In this document: piece after piece, positions 16,813-25,765 of the stretch
Numbering within the stretch: position 1 is the first letter of the stretch
How the letters are laid out: every line of letters starts with the position of its first letter
Assembly: GCA_910585275.1 (NCBI GenBank)
Contig: CAJUCW010000004.1
Span: 62,001 to 126,000, forward strand
Reading direction: 5' to 3'
DNA: 64,000 bases
Source of the DNA: an uncultured Muribaculaceae bacterium
GTDB taxonomy: Bacteria; Bacteroidota; Bacteroidia; Bacteroidales; Muribaculaceae
Notes under the pieces: model-generated
What the model saw: only the letters and a program-made list of their open reading frames with translations
The model's database searches: none
What the model was told of the DNA's origin: nothing
Made by a program: the position numbers and the translations under genes

Positions 16813-19473
16813 TTAGAATTCCTGACCGAGCACGAAGTGGAGTTGGCTTCCGCCTCTTGTGCCCCACACCTTGTCGAAACCGTAGCCCCAGTCGATGCCG
16901 AGGAAGCCGAGCATCGAAAGGTAAAGACGGATACCCACGCCGGCGCTTCTCTTGAGGTTGAAGGGGGAGAAGTCTTTTACTGAAGTCCAACAGTTACCGG
17001 CCTCTGCAAACGCAAGGGCGTAAATCGTGGTGGCCGGCTGGAGCATGAACGGGAAGTGGAGCTCCATGCCGAAGCGGCCGTAGGCATATCCTTCATAGCC
17101 CCACGGGGTGAACTGTCCGTTTTCATAACCGCGCATCGCTATGGTCTCCGTGGCGTAGGTGTAGCTTCCCGACATACCGTCGCCTCCGAAATAGAACGTC
17201 TCGAACGGAGTCTTGATGTTCTTGTTCCAGGAACCGAGCAAGCCGAAGTCGGCACGGGTCATGAGCACGAGCGTCCATTGCCCTTCAGGGTCGGTGAGCG
17301 GGGTGTAGGTCTTGCTGTTGTATTTCACCTTCCAATATTCAATCCATTTGTAGAGCTGCTTGGAAGCCGCTTCTCGCTGTTCGGTGTTGGTGTTGGAGCG
17401 TGAGGAGAGACGCGCGAGTTCCGCCCAGTTTTTGTTTTTCGAGAAGAGCGACGCAGGAGGAGTCATCGTCACGTTGACCTGGAACGATGAGCCACGACGC
17501 GGATAGATGGGCTGGTCGATACTGGTTCGAGAGAGAGAAAGCCCGAGGGTGAGAGCGTTGGAAACGCCGTTGTTCATATAGTAGAGATACTCCCAGTTCT
17601 TGAGGTAATACCAACGGTAGGCAAGCGATGCCTGGAACTGGAAGAAGTCATCGGGCCACGTGAGTCGCGAACCGAAACCTACGCTTACGCCAGCCATCTG
17701 GAGCACCTTGTTGGGGTCGTAGGCGTTCTGGTAGTAGTAGGATGAGTTGTTGTAGCCGTATGAACCCCCATACCAAAGAGCATTCATATACCCGTTGTTC
17801 ATCCACGAGTTGTTGTAGAAGCTCGAGTTGATACCTGTGGAGCGGCTATAGTCGAGACTCACGGAGAAAGAGTTGGGTCGTTTGCCGCCAAGCCAGGGGT
17901 CGAAGAACGAAATGCTGTAGCTTTGATAATATTTGGCATTCGTCTGGGCGGAAATAGAGAAAGTCTGGCCGTCGCCGCGCGGGATGATGCCTCGGTAGGA
18001 ACCGGGGTTGAAGAGATTTTTGATAGAGAAGTTGGAGAACGACAGCGCTACCTGACCCGTCACACCCGTCTGTCCCCAACCGAAGGAGAGCTGCACCTTG
18101 TCGTTGGCCTTGCTCTCGAGGTTGAGCACGAGGTCAACCGTGCCGTCGCTTTCGTTGGGTTCCACCTGCGGGTCGATGGTCTCGGGGTTGAAATGTCCGG
18201 AGGCTGCGATTTCACGTACCGAACGCACGAGGTCGCTCTTCGAGAAGAGGTCGCCCGGGCGCACGCGGAGTTCACGCCTGATGACTTTCTCAAACAGCTG
18301 GTCGTTGCCATTGATGACCACCTTGTTGATTTTAGCCTGCGGACCCTCGATTACCCTCATCTGGAGGGCGATGCTGTCGCCGCTGATGTTTTCCTCGATA
18401 GGCACGAGGTTGAAGAAGAGGTAGCCGTTGTCGAGATAAATGTTGCTGACGGCATCGTCGTCATCGCGCGTGCGCTTTTCGAGGAGTTTCTGGTTATAGA
18501 CGTCGCCAGGATATATGCCGAGGATATTGCTCAAGGTCTCGGTGGGATAGACGGTATTGCCCACCCAACGGATGTCGCTGATGTAATATTTCTTTCCCTC
18601 TTCCACTTCAAGGAAGACATCGACCGTCTTCTCGTCATAGCGCACCACGCTGTCTTTTACGATGCGTGCATCGCGGTAGCCGAGTTCGTTATATTTGTCG
18701 ATGATTCGCTTCTTATCGTCCTTATAGTCTGATTCCACGAATTTTTTCTGCTTGAAAAGGTTGAGGATGTTGCCGTTTTCGTTGGTCTTCTTCATGGCGC
18801 CTTTCACCTTGCGGTCAGAAAGCACTTCGTTGCCATCGACATAGATTTTATGCACCTTCACTTTATTGTGACGGTCAACGTTGACATCGAGAATCACCTG
18901 GTTTTCTTTCGAAAGGTCGGGCACCTGCTTGATGTTGACCACGGCGTTCTTAAATCCTTTCGCGCCGTAATAGTCTTTTATAATCTGGGTGGCACGGGCC
19001 ACGATGTTGGGGGTAATCTGCTGACCGGGCACCATCGATAGACGCTCGGTTATGTCTTTCTTCTCGCCTCCCTTCACTCCATCAAAACGCATTTCCGACA
19101 TGCGCGGCTGCTGGAGCAGGTGGATAGTGAGCCAAACTTTGTCGCCCAGCATCTTGTCGGCAGTGATGTTCACCCTTGAGTAGAGTCCCTGCCGCCAAAG
19201 TCTTTTTGTGGCGTTGGTTATGGCATCGCCGGGGACTTCCACCCTTTCTCCGATTGAAAGGCCGGAATTGGCGATGATGACATAGTCATCGACATGGTTT
19301 ATCCCTTCCACTTTGATGCCCGCGATTTCGTAAGAACGTGGGAGCGGCGAATAAATGACATCGGGGTTGAAAATGGTGTCGCCCTGTAAAGTGGGGGTGG
19401 TGACATCGGCACGGACGCCGGCGGCACCCGTAAGCATTATAGAGATTAATGAAATCTTCAGCAGATTTTTCAT
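16813..19473 (-). CDS. bamA: BamA, outer membrane protein assembly factor
   Basis: 886 residues. A signal peptide (MKNLLKISLISIMLTGAAGVRA) precedes five POTRA repeats (about residues 50-430; for example GIKVEGINHVDDYVI and KIHKIYVDGNEVLSD) and a C-terminal 16-strand surface-antigen barrel. The barrel has the inward-folding loop motif region near GMSGSYTYATETIAMRG, and the protein ends in the aromatic-terminal strand LHFVLGQEF. BamA inserts beta-barrel proteins in the outer membrane. The barrel is somewhat longer than in E. coli because of Tyr/Asn-rich extracellular loops (around SYGYNNSSYYYQNAYD). It begins 11 bases after uppS, so the two are one transcript. Confidence 0.96.
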   Translation of the reverse strand: MKNLLKISLISIMLTGAAGVRADVTTPTLQGDTIFNPDVIYSPLPRSYEIAGIKVEGINHVDDYVIIANSGLSIGERVEVPGDAITNATKRLWRQGLYSRVNITADKMLGDKVWLTIHLLQQPRMSEMRFDGVKGGEKKDITERLSMVPGQQITPNIVARATQIIKDYYGAKGFKNAVVNIKQVPDLSKENQVILDVNVDRHNKVKVHKIYVDGNEVLSDRKVKGAMKKTNENGNILNLFKQKKFVESDYKDDKKRIIDKYNELGYRDARIVKDSVVRYDEKTVDVFLEVEEGKKYYISDIRWVGNTVYPTETLSNILGIYPGDVYNQKLLEKRTRDDDDAVSNIYLDNGYLFFNLVPIEENISGDSIALQMRVIEGPQAKINKVVINGNDQLFEKVIRRELRVRPGDLFSKSDLVRSVREIAASGHFNPETIDPQVEPNESDGTVDLVLNLESKANDKVQLSFGWGQTGVTGQVALSFSNFSIKNLFNPGSYRGIIPRGDGQTFSISAQTNAKYYQSYSISFFDPWLGGKRPNSFSVSLDYSRSTGINSSFYNNSWMNNGYMNALWYGGSYGYNNSSYYYQNAYDPNKVLQMAGVSVGFGSRLTWPDDFFQFQASLAYRWYYLKNWEYLYYMNNGVSNALTLGLSLSRTSIDQPIYPRRGSSFQVNVTMTPPASLFSKNKNWAELARLSSRSNTNTEQREAASKQLYKWIEYWKVKYNSKTYTPLTDPEGQWTLVLMTRADFGLLGSWNKNIKTPFETFYFGGDGMSGSYTYATETIAMRGYENGQFTPWGYEGYAYGRFGMELHFPFMLQPATTIYALAFAEAGNCWTSVKDFSPFNLKRSAGVGIRLYLSMLGFLGIDWGYGFDKVWGTRGGSQLHFVLGQEF

Positions 19474-19484
19474 TCTTGATGGGG

Positions 19485-20246
19485 TTATTCGTTATTACGG
19501 ACTTGCTCGCTTGTTTTCCCGAAGCGACGTTCTCGGTTCTGGAAATCGATAATGGCGTCGAGATATTCCTCGTTGGAGAAATCGGGCCAGAGCACCGGGG
19601 TGAAATATAGTTCGCTGTAAGCTATCTGCCAGAGTAGATAGTTCGACACCCTTTCCTCGCCGCCGGTGCGTATTAGCAGGTCGGGGTCGGGCATCCCGGA
19701 GGTGGTAAGGTTGGCTGAGATGTCGTCTTCCGAGATTGAATCGGGGTCTAATTCGCCGGCTGCCACCCTGCGGGCAAGTTTACGCGCCGCTTCTGCTATC
19801 TCCCATCGGGAAGAATAGCTGAGGCAGATGTTGAGCTGCATCCCGGTGCAGTGGGCCGAAGCGTCGCGGGCATAGAAAAGACGTTGCCTCGGCTCTTCCG
19901 GAATGCGGTCGATGTCGCCGAGAAGATGTATCCTGACGTTGTTTTCCAGGAGCTCGGGGAGTTCACGTTCTATGGCCCACCCGATGAGATACATCAAGGT
20001 GGCGACCTCGTCTGAAGGGCGGTTCCAGTTTTCGGTCGAGAAGGCGTAGAGGGTAAGGTATTTTACCCCGAGGTCAGACGACATTTTCGTGACCCTGTGG
20101 ACGGTGGAAATGCCTTCGGCATGGCCGTCGCTCCTGATAAACCCTTTCTTCTTGGCCCATCGGCCGTTGCCGTCCATAATCATGGCGACGTGGACCGGAA
20201 TCCTGTCCTTGTCGATGGAATCTATTTTTTTCTGAAGATCGTCCAT
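19485..20246 (-). CDS. uppS: UppS, isoprenyl (undecaprenyl) diphosphate synthase
   Basis: Cis-prenyltransferase making the C55 lipid carrier for peptidoglycan and other glycans. Motifs: MIMDGNGRWAKKKGF with catalytic Asp25, LTLYAFSTENWNRP, and the C-terminal DLLIRTGGEERVSNYLLWQ with ELYFTPVLWPDF. I chose the ATG at 20246 (MDDLQKKID), seven bases after the stop of the DUF6089 gene; the longer frame to 20297 overlaps that gene by 44 bases. About 253 residues, normal for the family. Confidence 0.95.
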   Translation of the reverse strand: MDDLQKKIDSIDKDRIPVHVAMIMDGNGRWAKKKGFIRSDGHAEGISTVHRVTKMSSDLGVKYLTLYAFSTENWNRPSDEVATLMYLIGWAIERELPELLENNVRIHLLGDIDRIPEEPRQRLFYARDASAHCTGMQLNICLSYSSRWEIAEAARKLARRVAAGELDPDSISEDDISANLTTSGMPDPDLLIRTGGEERVSNYLLWQIAYSELYFTPVLWPDFSNEEYLDAIIDFQNRERRFGKTSEQVRNNE

Positions 20247-20253
20247 TCGATTG

Positions 20254-20940
20254 TCAATCTTTATAGTTACATACGGCGCACCGTTTGCTGAATTCATAGC
20301 TCACCGTGAAAGTAAGCGTTGAATACCAGTCGGTGTTCTTCATGAAAGAACTTTTAATTCCAACCGTGTCGTCGAGCATAGGGCCGTCGAGACGGTCGGT
20401 AAAGGTTTTTTTCATAAGGAACTCAAGCCCGAGGTTCAGACGCCGGGATGGTTTATATTTGAATCCGATGCCGAATGGAATGGTGAAAGCCGCTCCGGTA
20501 TTTCCTTCCACCGACCAGACGGTAAGTCCGAGTCCGGCAGTGATGTAGGGTGAAAACCGTTTCAGTTTCCTGTAATATTCTCCCATTCCGTAGTTGAAGA
20601 AATTAAATTCCGCCATTTCCCCGATTTCGTAGAAAACGGTAGAGAATTTATATGCCTCGTCGTTCGGAAAGACATTGGTCATTTTAGAGGAATCTCCTTT
20701 GAGGTTGCCGATATATATGTTTGATTTAAGCGCCCACCGGGGATTCATTATATACCTGAAGAGAAGTTCAAGGTCCCAGGAGGGAGAACTCCATAGGTTT
20801 GAGGTATTGGCATCTCCAAGATAACCTGTCATGCCGATTCCTCCACCGGCGTCAAACCGGTAGTCTTCCTGAGCCGTCGCCTTGTTGGGCAAAATTGTGG
20901 CAATCAGGATGAAAAGGGCGATGAAAAGCTTCTTTGTCAA
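20254..20940 (-). CDS. DUF6089-type outer membrane beta-barrel protein
   Basis: 228 residues with signal peptide MTKKLFIALFILIATILPNKATAQ and a small beta-barrel pattern: GGGIGMTGYLGD, paired aromatic strands, PYITAGLGLTVW and a closing WYSTLTFTVSYEF. It fits the DUF6089 family of Bacteroidetes, which sits beside uppS and bamA in many genomes. Function is unknown; the conserved place in an envelope-assembly cluster suggests a role in the outer membrane. It starts 37 bases after the stop of the DUF6242 gene. Confidence 0.7.
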   Translation of the reverse strand: MTKKLFIALFILIATILPNKATAQEDYRFDAGGGIGMTGYLGDANTSNLWSSPSWDLELLFRYIMNPRWALKSNIYIGNLKGDSSKMTNVFPNDEAYKFSTVFYEIGEMAEFNFFNYGMGEYYRKLKRFSPYITAGLGLTVWSVEGNTGAAFTIPFGIGFKYKPSRRLNLGLEFLMKKTFTDRLDGPMLDDTVGIKSSFMKNTDWYSTLTFTVSYEFSKRCAVCNYKD

Positions 20941-20976
20941 TTTGAAAGATGTAGGAGAGAAAGATTGTTGTCTTGA

Positions 20977-22512
20977 TTATATGATAGGGGTGAAAGCCAA
21001 CCGTGCGAGCACTCCGCGCCAGATTGAGTCGGAAAGCGCGCCGGAGGTGTCGATGCCTCCTATTATGTAGATATACGGGCATTTCCAGGTTATGTCATCG
21101 CCGTCAATCGTATATGGGGGCCTTTGCCAAGTGCCTCCGCTGCGTGTCGCCGCCCGGGTCCATGCATCGGAAAGGTCGGCGTCAAGCGAAGCATCGGAAA
21201 CGATGGCGTCGGCTCCATAAAGTTCAGGGAAATAATCTGGAAGCTGCATAAGTTGCGAGCCTCTTTTCCAAGTGATTCCGTTGTCGGGAGAGTAATAGAG
21301 CGTACGGTTGTTGGAGCCATCGGCGAGTTTACCTCCGATTGCCAGCCAAATATTGTTGGCGACGGTGGGCTTTGTGAGACTCGTCTCTTTAAATATGACG
21401 TATTTCACCATAGTGGTTCCGTTCATTGCAGGAATGCCGTCGGCATTTAGAACCGCCCATGCATTTCCGTCGAACGCCCATGTGGCAGACGAGAAAGAGC
21501 CGTCGGGCTTTACGCCTCCGATGAAGAGCCCCGTCGGGTTGACCGCCCATTGTGTCTCTATGATTTTAAACGCACTTCTACCCGAGATGGGGAATTCGGG
21601 ATCTACGGCCGGGTCAGCTATGCCCGCTTTGTCTGGATAATGGCAGTGTGAGAGGCCTGTGGGGGTGTCTTTTATTCCGAGCACACAATCTCCGTAGGGG
21701 CCTATTATGGATTCCCATTTTTCTCCGGTAGCGGTCCACGTCTTTCCGTCGGACGACGAATAGAGGGCTCCGTCGGAGTCAAGAATCCACAAGTTTTCAT
21801 CCGTGGCATCGAGCGATGCGATGTCGGGGGTGAAGGGCAGCGACAGCTGTTGCTTTGTCCATTCCGATTTGAAAAGGTCGGTGGCTACCGAGAGTGTCAG
21901 CGAATTGTCGCTTTCCGAAATAATCGAATATGCTTTGCCCCCCTTATCAACGCATTTCTGGGCCTTTGGCTTAGGAAGCCTTGCAGGAAGGGACGCCACC
22001 GCCATTTTGTCCCACATCATGGAGTCCGGCTCCTGCTCGTGGACGTTCACCTTTATGCGGTAGGTGTAATTGTTGACTCCGTCGGCGGCGGTGACGTTGA
22101 GCGTAACGTCGCGCGAAAAGTCGATGGAATCGTTGGGATTCTCAAGATAGTTTACGGTCTTGGATTCCTCCGAACCTCCGCTCATTACGATTTCCGCTTT
22201 CGACATTCCGGTGGTGAATGTGATTACGGGTATAAGCTTGGTGATGTTAGTGCCTTTGGGAAGTGAATCGGCATTGAAAATCACGCCTCTGTTGAGATCG
22301 ATTGAGAAGAAAACCGAGTCAAGTTTGTTGAGGACCTTAGTATCTGCCTTAAGATTGAAATTCTTGATGGCGACAGTGGAAATGGTTACTGCTACCTCGT
22401 CGGTAGTTTCGGTCTTGGAATTGCACGACGAAGCCACCCCCATGAACGTTAACATAGCCGGGAGCAGCATTGCGGGTAGGCGGAAAAGTGACTTTTTCAC
22501 TATTGATGACAT
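20977..22512 (-). CDS. DUF6242-type lipoprotein with beta-propeller-like repeats
   Basis: About 511 residues from the ATG at 22512 (MSSIVKKSLFRLPAM). Lipobox-like FMGVASSC gives a lipidated Cys around residue 30. Residues ~35-180 look like an Ig-like or cadherin-like domain (VTLNVTAADGVNNYTYRIKV). The rest has repeated segments such as LYSSSDGKTWTATGEKW and LYYSPDNGITWKRGSQL, typical of BNR/sialidase-type propeller blades. This two-part layout fits DUF6242. No catalytic signature is seen; probably a periplasm- or surface-facing binding or scaffold protein. A -7 box lies 67 bases upstream. Confidence 0.65.
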   Translation of the reverse strand: MSSIVKKSLFRLPAMLLPAMLTFMGVASSCNSKTETTDEVAVTISTVAIKNFNLKADTKVLNKLDSVFFSIDLNRGVIFNADSLPKGTNITKLIPVITFTTGMSKAEIVMSGGSEESKTVNYLENPNDSIDFSRDVTLNVTAADGVNNYTYRIKVNVHEQEPDSMMWDKMAVASLPARLPKPKAQKCVDKGGKAYSIISESDNSLTLSVATDLFKSEWTKQQLSLPFTPDIASLDATDENLWILDSDGALYSSSDGKTWTATGEKWESIIGPYGDCVLGIKDTPTGLSHCHYPDKAGIADPAVDPEFPISGRSAFKIIETQWAVNPTGLFIGGVKPDGSFSSATWAFDGNAWAVLNADGIPAMNGTTMVKYVIFKETSLTKPTVANNIWLAIGGKLADGSNNRTLYYSPDNGITWKRGSQLMQLPDYFPELYGADAIVSDASLDADLSDAWTRAATRSGGTWQRPPYTIDGDDITWKCPYIYIIGGIDTSGALSDSIWRGVLARLAFTPII

Positions 22513-22578
22513 TGTTAGAAGCGCCCCAAGAGGCATCGGAGAAGTTCGATGACCCCGAGGCGCATTTGTTACAATCTG

Positions 22579-22586
22579 CAAAATTA
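22579..22586 (-). promoter_or_regulatory. -7 box upstream of the DUF6242 gene
   Basis: TAATTTTG on the minus strand; no clear -33 element. It would start the transcript near 22572 that runs through DUF6242, DUF6089, uppS and bamA. Confidence 0.45.
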
Positions 22587-22654
22587 GTATTTCTTGTGGA
22601 AAAATAATGCAGAAAAACTCCTCATTTTAACTATTAAGTGTTTTTTAGGGCTTT

Positions 22655-23605
22655 TTAACGTCTGAAAACGGTGATTGTGTTGCCTCGGCATATCTCCCGC
22701 GTTGCCGTTTTGAGCGCGTTGCCGTCAGCAAGAGGAAGTTCCGGAGCTGCAAGTCCCTGTCCGAGCACGACGGGCGACGATTCGATGCGTATTTCATCGA
22801 AAAGACCTTCGCGAATGAAACTACGGAGCAGGGTCGGTCCCCCTTCCACCATCAGGGATGTTATTCCGTCGGCTTTCAGTCTTTTCATAAGATCCGGCAG
22901 GTTCTCATTTGTTCCGCACTCTATCCGCACCGGATTCTTTCCGCTCCAGAGCCTTACGTCGAGTCGCGGTTTATCGATGGCGGCAGTATTGGCTCCGACC
23001 ATTATGGCTTCGGCCATTGCCCTTTCTCGGTGCATCCACACCGAAGAGAGAGTGTCGGAAAACTTTACGGGCCGCGGCTTGCCTTCGTCGTCGATTGCAG
23101 CCATGAATCCGTCGGCGCTTTGGGCCCATTTTAGTTGAATCCAAGGTCGATGGAGGGCATGGGCTGTCATGAATCGGCGGTTGATTTCCAGGCATTCATC
23201 AAGTAGCACGCCTTCCTTCACCTCAATTCCGGCATCGCGTAGCATTTTTACTCCCCGCCCTGCCACGAGAGGGTTGGGGTCGGGCGCACCCATCACCACT
23301 TTTGGAATCTTAGAATCTATAATCAGTTTCGAGCATGGCGGGGTTTTCCCGTAATGGGAACACGGTTCGAGGGTGACGTAGATGGTGGACATGGGTAAAA
23401 GATGCCGGTCGGCATCTTTAACGGAAGCTATGGCGTTGACTTCGGCATGCGGGCCGCCGTAGGTGCGGTGGAACCCTTCGCCGATGATTCTCCCCTCGGC
23501 CACGACCACGGCCCCTACCATAGGATTAGGGGCGACGCGCCCTTCGCCGCCACGGGCGAGAAGAAGGGCGCGTCGCATATACATTTCATCCATAACGGTT
23601 ATCAT
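22655..23605 (-). CDS. ribD: RibD, bifunctional pyrimidine deaminase / reductase of riboflavin synthesis
   Basis: Performs the second and third steps of riboflavin synthesis. The N-terminal deaminase has the zinc site: His53 and Glu55 in PHAEVNAI, Cys82 and Cys91 in EPCSHYGKTPPC. The C-terminal reductase begins near WIQLKWAQSADGF and includes MVEGGPTLLRSFI. At 316 residues it is slightly shorter than the usual ~360, the reductase being compact. It overlaps the end of the upstream peptidase gene by four bases, so translation is coupled. Other rib genes are not in the window. Confidence 0.93.
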   Translation of the reverse strand: MITVMDEMYMRRALLLARGGEGRVAPNPMVGAVVVAEGRIIGEGFHRTYGGPHAEVNAIASVKDADRHLLPMSTIYVTLEPCSHYGKTPPCSKLIIDSKIPKVVMGAPDPNPLVAGRGVKMLRDAGIEVKEGVLLDECLEINRRFMTAHALHRPWIQLKWAQSADGFMAAIDDEGKPRPVKFSDTLSSVWMHRERAMAEAIMVGANTAAIDKPRLDVRLWSGKNPVRIECGTNENLPDLMKRLKADGITSLMVEGGPTLLRSFIREGLFDEIRIESSPVVLGQGLAAPELPLADGNALKTATREICRGNTITVFRR

Positions 23606-25713
23606 TCGAATCCACGGAGGCGTAGAAGGGCGTTTGCGTCGGGCTTATGGCCGCGGAAACGCTCGAAGAGAACCATAGGGTCTTCCGTGTCGCCGCTTTC
23701 GAGGATATTTTTCTTATAAGATTCGGCAGTCTTTTTGTCGAAGACTCCGTTTTTGACAAACTTTTCCCAGGCGTCGGCTTCAAGCACCTGTGCCCAGAGG
23801 TAGGTATAATAACCGGAGGCATAACCGTCGTCGCCGAATATGTGCTTGAAGTAGGGAGAGCGGTAGCGGAAGGTTATCTCTTCTGGCATACCGATTTTCT
23901 TAGCCACTTCGGCCTCGAATGAAGAAACGTCGGTGCCCTCGCCGTCGGTTTCGCCCCAGGCCATGTCGAGAAGGGCGGCGCCGGCAAGTTCCGTCGTCAC
24001 GAATCCCTGGTTGAATTTGGAGGATTCGTTGAGCTTTTTGATAAGTTCGTCGGGAATCGTTTCTCCGGTCTTGTAATGTTTTGCATAAGTCTTGAGAAGT
24101 TCGGGAGTGAAGGCGAAGTGCTCGTTCATCTGCGAACTCATCTCCACGTAGTCGCGGTCAACGTTCGTGCCGGCTATCGAGCGGTAAGGCGCCTGCGAGA
24201 GAATTGCCTGCAGGGCATGTCCGAATTCATGGAATGTGGTCTCCACCTCGTCGATGGTAAGGAGAGCGGGGGTGTCGGCGGTGGGGCGTGTGAAGTTGCC
24301 TACGTTATAGACTATGGGGCGGCGGTTGCCGTCCTCATAGAGACCGCAGCTCTGGAGTTGTTCCATCCAGGCGCCTTGGCGTTTGGTTGCACGTGGGAAA
24401 TAATCGGTCATGAAAACGGCCACATGTTCGCCGGTTTTGGCGTCTTGTACGTCATATACTGTCACTTCGTCCATATATTTGGGTGCGTCGGGCATTTCCA
24501 CCATCTTTATGCCATAGAGGCGTTCGGCAGCGGAGAAGAGACCTTTCAGCACATTCTCGAGAGAAAAATAAGGGCGCACTTCCGACTCGTCGAGGTCATA
24601 TTTCTGCTTCTTGACCTTCCCTGCATAATAGTAATAGTCCCACGGAGCGATTTTGAAGCCTCCGTTTTCTGCATCCACGATGGCCTGCATATCGGCCACC
24701 TCTTCGTGACTTCTTTTAACGGCAGGCTCGAACACCTGCAGCAGTAGGTTGGTGGCGGCCTCCGGAGTTTTTGCCATCACGCGCGATGTCATCATCTGGG
24801 CGAACGTGTCGAATCCCATGATTTTTGCCTTTTGGGCGCGTAGCTTCACGATTTTCTCGATTACAGGGTAGTTGTTGTTGTCGCCAAACGAGGCAAGGGT
24901 GGTATAACCCTTGTAGATGGCCTCGCGTAGTCCGCGGTTCTGTGCGTATTGAAGCACCGGAAGGCGGCTCGGGGCATGGATGGTGAATACCCAAAGTCCG
25001 TCGAGACCACGGTCGGAAGCCTCTTTGGCGGCCTGAGCTACCGACGACTCGGGGAGGCCGGCAAGGTCGGCTTTGTCATAAACCGTCACGAAAAACGAGT
25101 TGGTGGCGTTGAGAAGGTTTTTGTTATACTGTATGAAAAGCTTTGAAAGCTCGTCGTTAACTTTGATAAGCTCCGCTTTCTTTTCGGCGGAAAGAGCTGC
25201 GCCCTGCTCCGCGAACACACGGTAATATTTTTCAACGACGCGCTTCTGAACCTTCGAAAGCCCCATTTTGTCGCGGCGGTTGTAAACGTCCTGGATTTTC
25301 TGGAAAAGCTGTTCGTTTAGATTGAGTTGGTTGGAGGCTTCGTTGAGAAGAGGAATGGCCTCTTCCGCCATTGCTGCGAACTCGTCGGTGGAGAGGGCGT
25401 TGTCGTAATGATAGAACACGCCTGCCACGCGGTCAAGAATCGGAGAAAGGTTCTCGAGCGGCAATATGGTGTTTTCGAAATCAGGCACCGCACGATTGGC
25501 GGTGATGCTGAACATGTTTTGTTTCTGCTCCTCTATGCCTGCCTTTATGGCGGGAATGAAATCGGAAATTCGGATATCCTCGAAGGGAGGAATCTGATAC
25601 TTTGTGGTGTAGGGGGTCAGAAACGGATTGGTATGGTTGTCTGCCATAATCCCTGGGATTGATGCGGAGCAGAGGAGAGCGGCTGCCGCAAGTTTAAAAA
25701 ATAGTTGTTTCAT
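23602..25713 (-). CDS. dcp: M3-family metallopeptidase (peptidyl-dipeptidase Dcp-like)
   Basis: 703 residues. A signal peptide (MKQLFFKLAAAALLCSASIPGIMA) sends it to the periplasm. The zinc motif HEFGH is at about residue 493 in TFHEFGHALQAIL, followed by the family's YVEMSSQMNEHFA with the third ligand. The length and the opening (NPFLTPYTTKYQIPPFEDI) match Dcp/oligopeptidase A. It cleaves dipeptides from peptide C-termini, probably for peptide nutrition. Its stop overlaps the ribD start. Confidence 0.92.
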   Translation of the reverse strand: MKQLFFKLAAAALLCSASIPGIMADNHTNPFLTPYTTKYQIPPFEDIRISDFIPAIKAGIEEQKQNMFSITANRAVPDFENTILPLENLSPILDRVAGVFYHYDNALSTDEFAAMAEEAIPLLNEASNQLNLNEQLFQKIQDVYNRRDKMGLSKVQKRVVEKYYRVFAEQGAALSAEKKAELIKVNDELSKLFIQYNKNLLNATNSFFVTVYDKADLAGLPESSVAQAAKEASDRGLDGLWVFTIHAPSRLPVLQYAQNRGLREAIYKGYTTLASFGDNNNYPVIEKIVKLRAQKAKIMGFDTFAQMMTSRVMAKTPEAATNLLLQVFEPAVKRSHEEVADMQAIVDAENGGFKIAPWDYYYYAGKVKKQKYDLDESEVRPYFSLENVLKGLFSAAERLYGIKMVEMPDAPKYMDEVTVYDVQDAKTGEHVAVFMTDYFPRATKRQGAWMEQLQSCGLYEDGNRRPIVYNVGNFTRPTADTPALLTIDEVETTFHEFGHALQAILSQAPYRSIAGTNVDRDYVEMSSQMNEHFAFTPELLKTYAKHYKTGETIPDELIKKLNESSKFNQGFVTTELAGAALLDMAWGETDGEGTDVSSFEAEVAKKIGMPEEITFRYRSPYFKHIFGDDGYASGYYTYLWAQVLEADAWEKFVKNGVFDKKTAESYKKNILESGDTEDPMVLFERFRGHKPDANALLRLRGFE

Positions 25714-25765
25714 ATATAAACGTTAATTTGAATTTGTCGTATGGAATGCGACCTTCGGCCCGATG

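Noticed and set aside
17923..18732. Long plus-strand frame (269 codons) opposite bamA
   Set aside because: It mirrors the codon pattern of bamA on the other strand, has no promoter or family motif, and bamA is certain.
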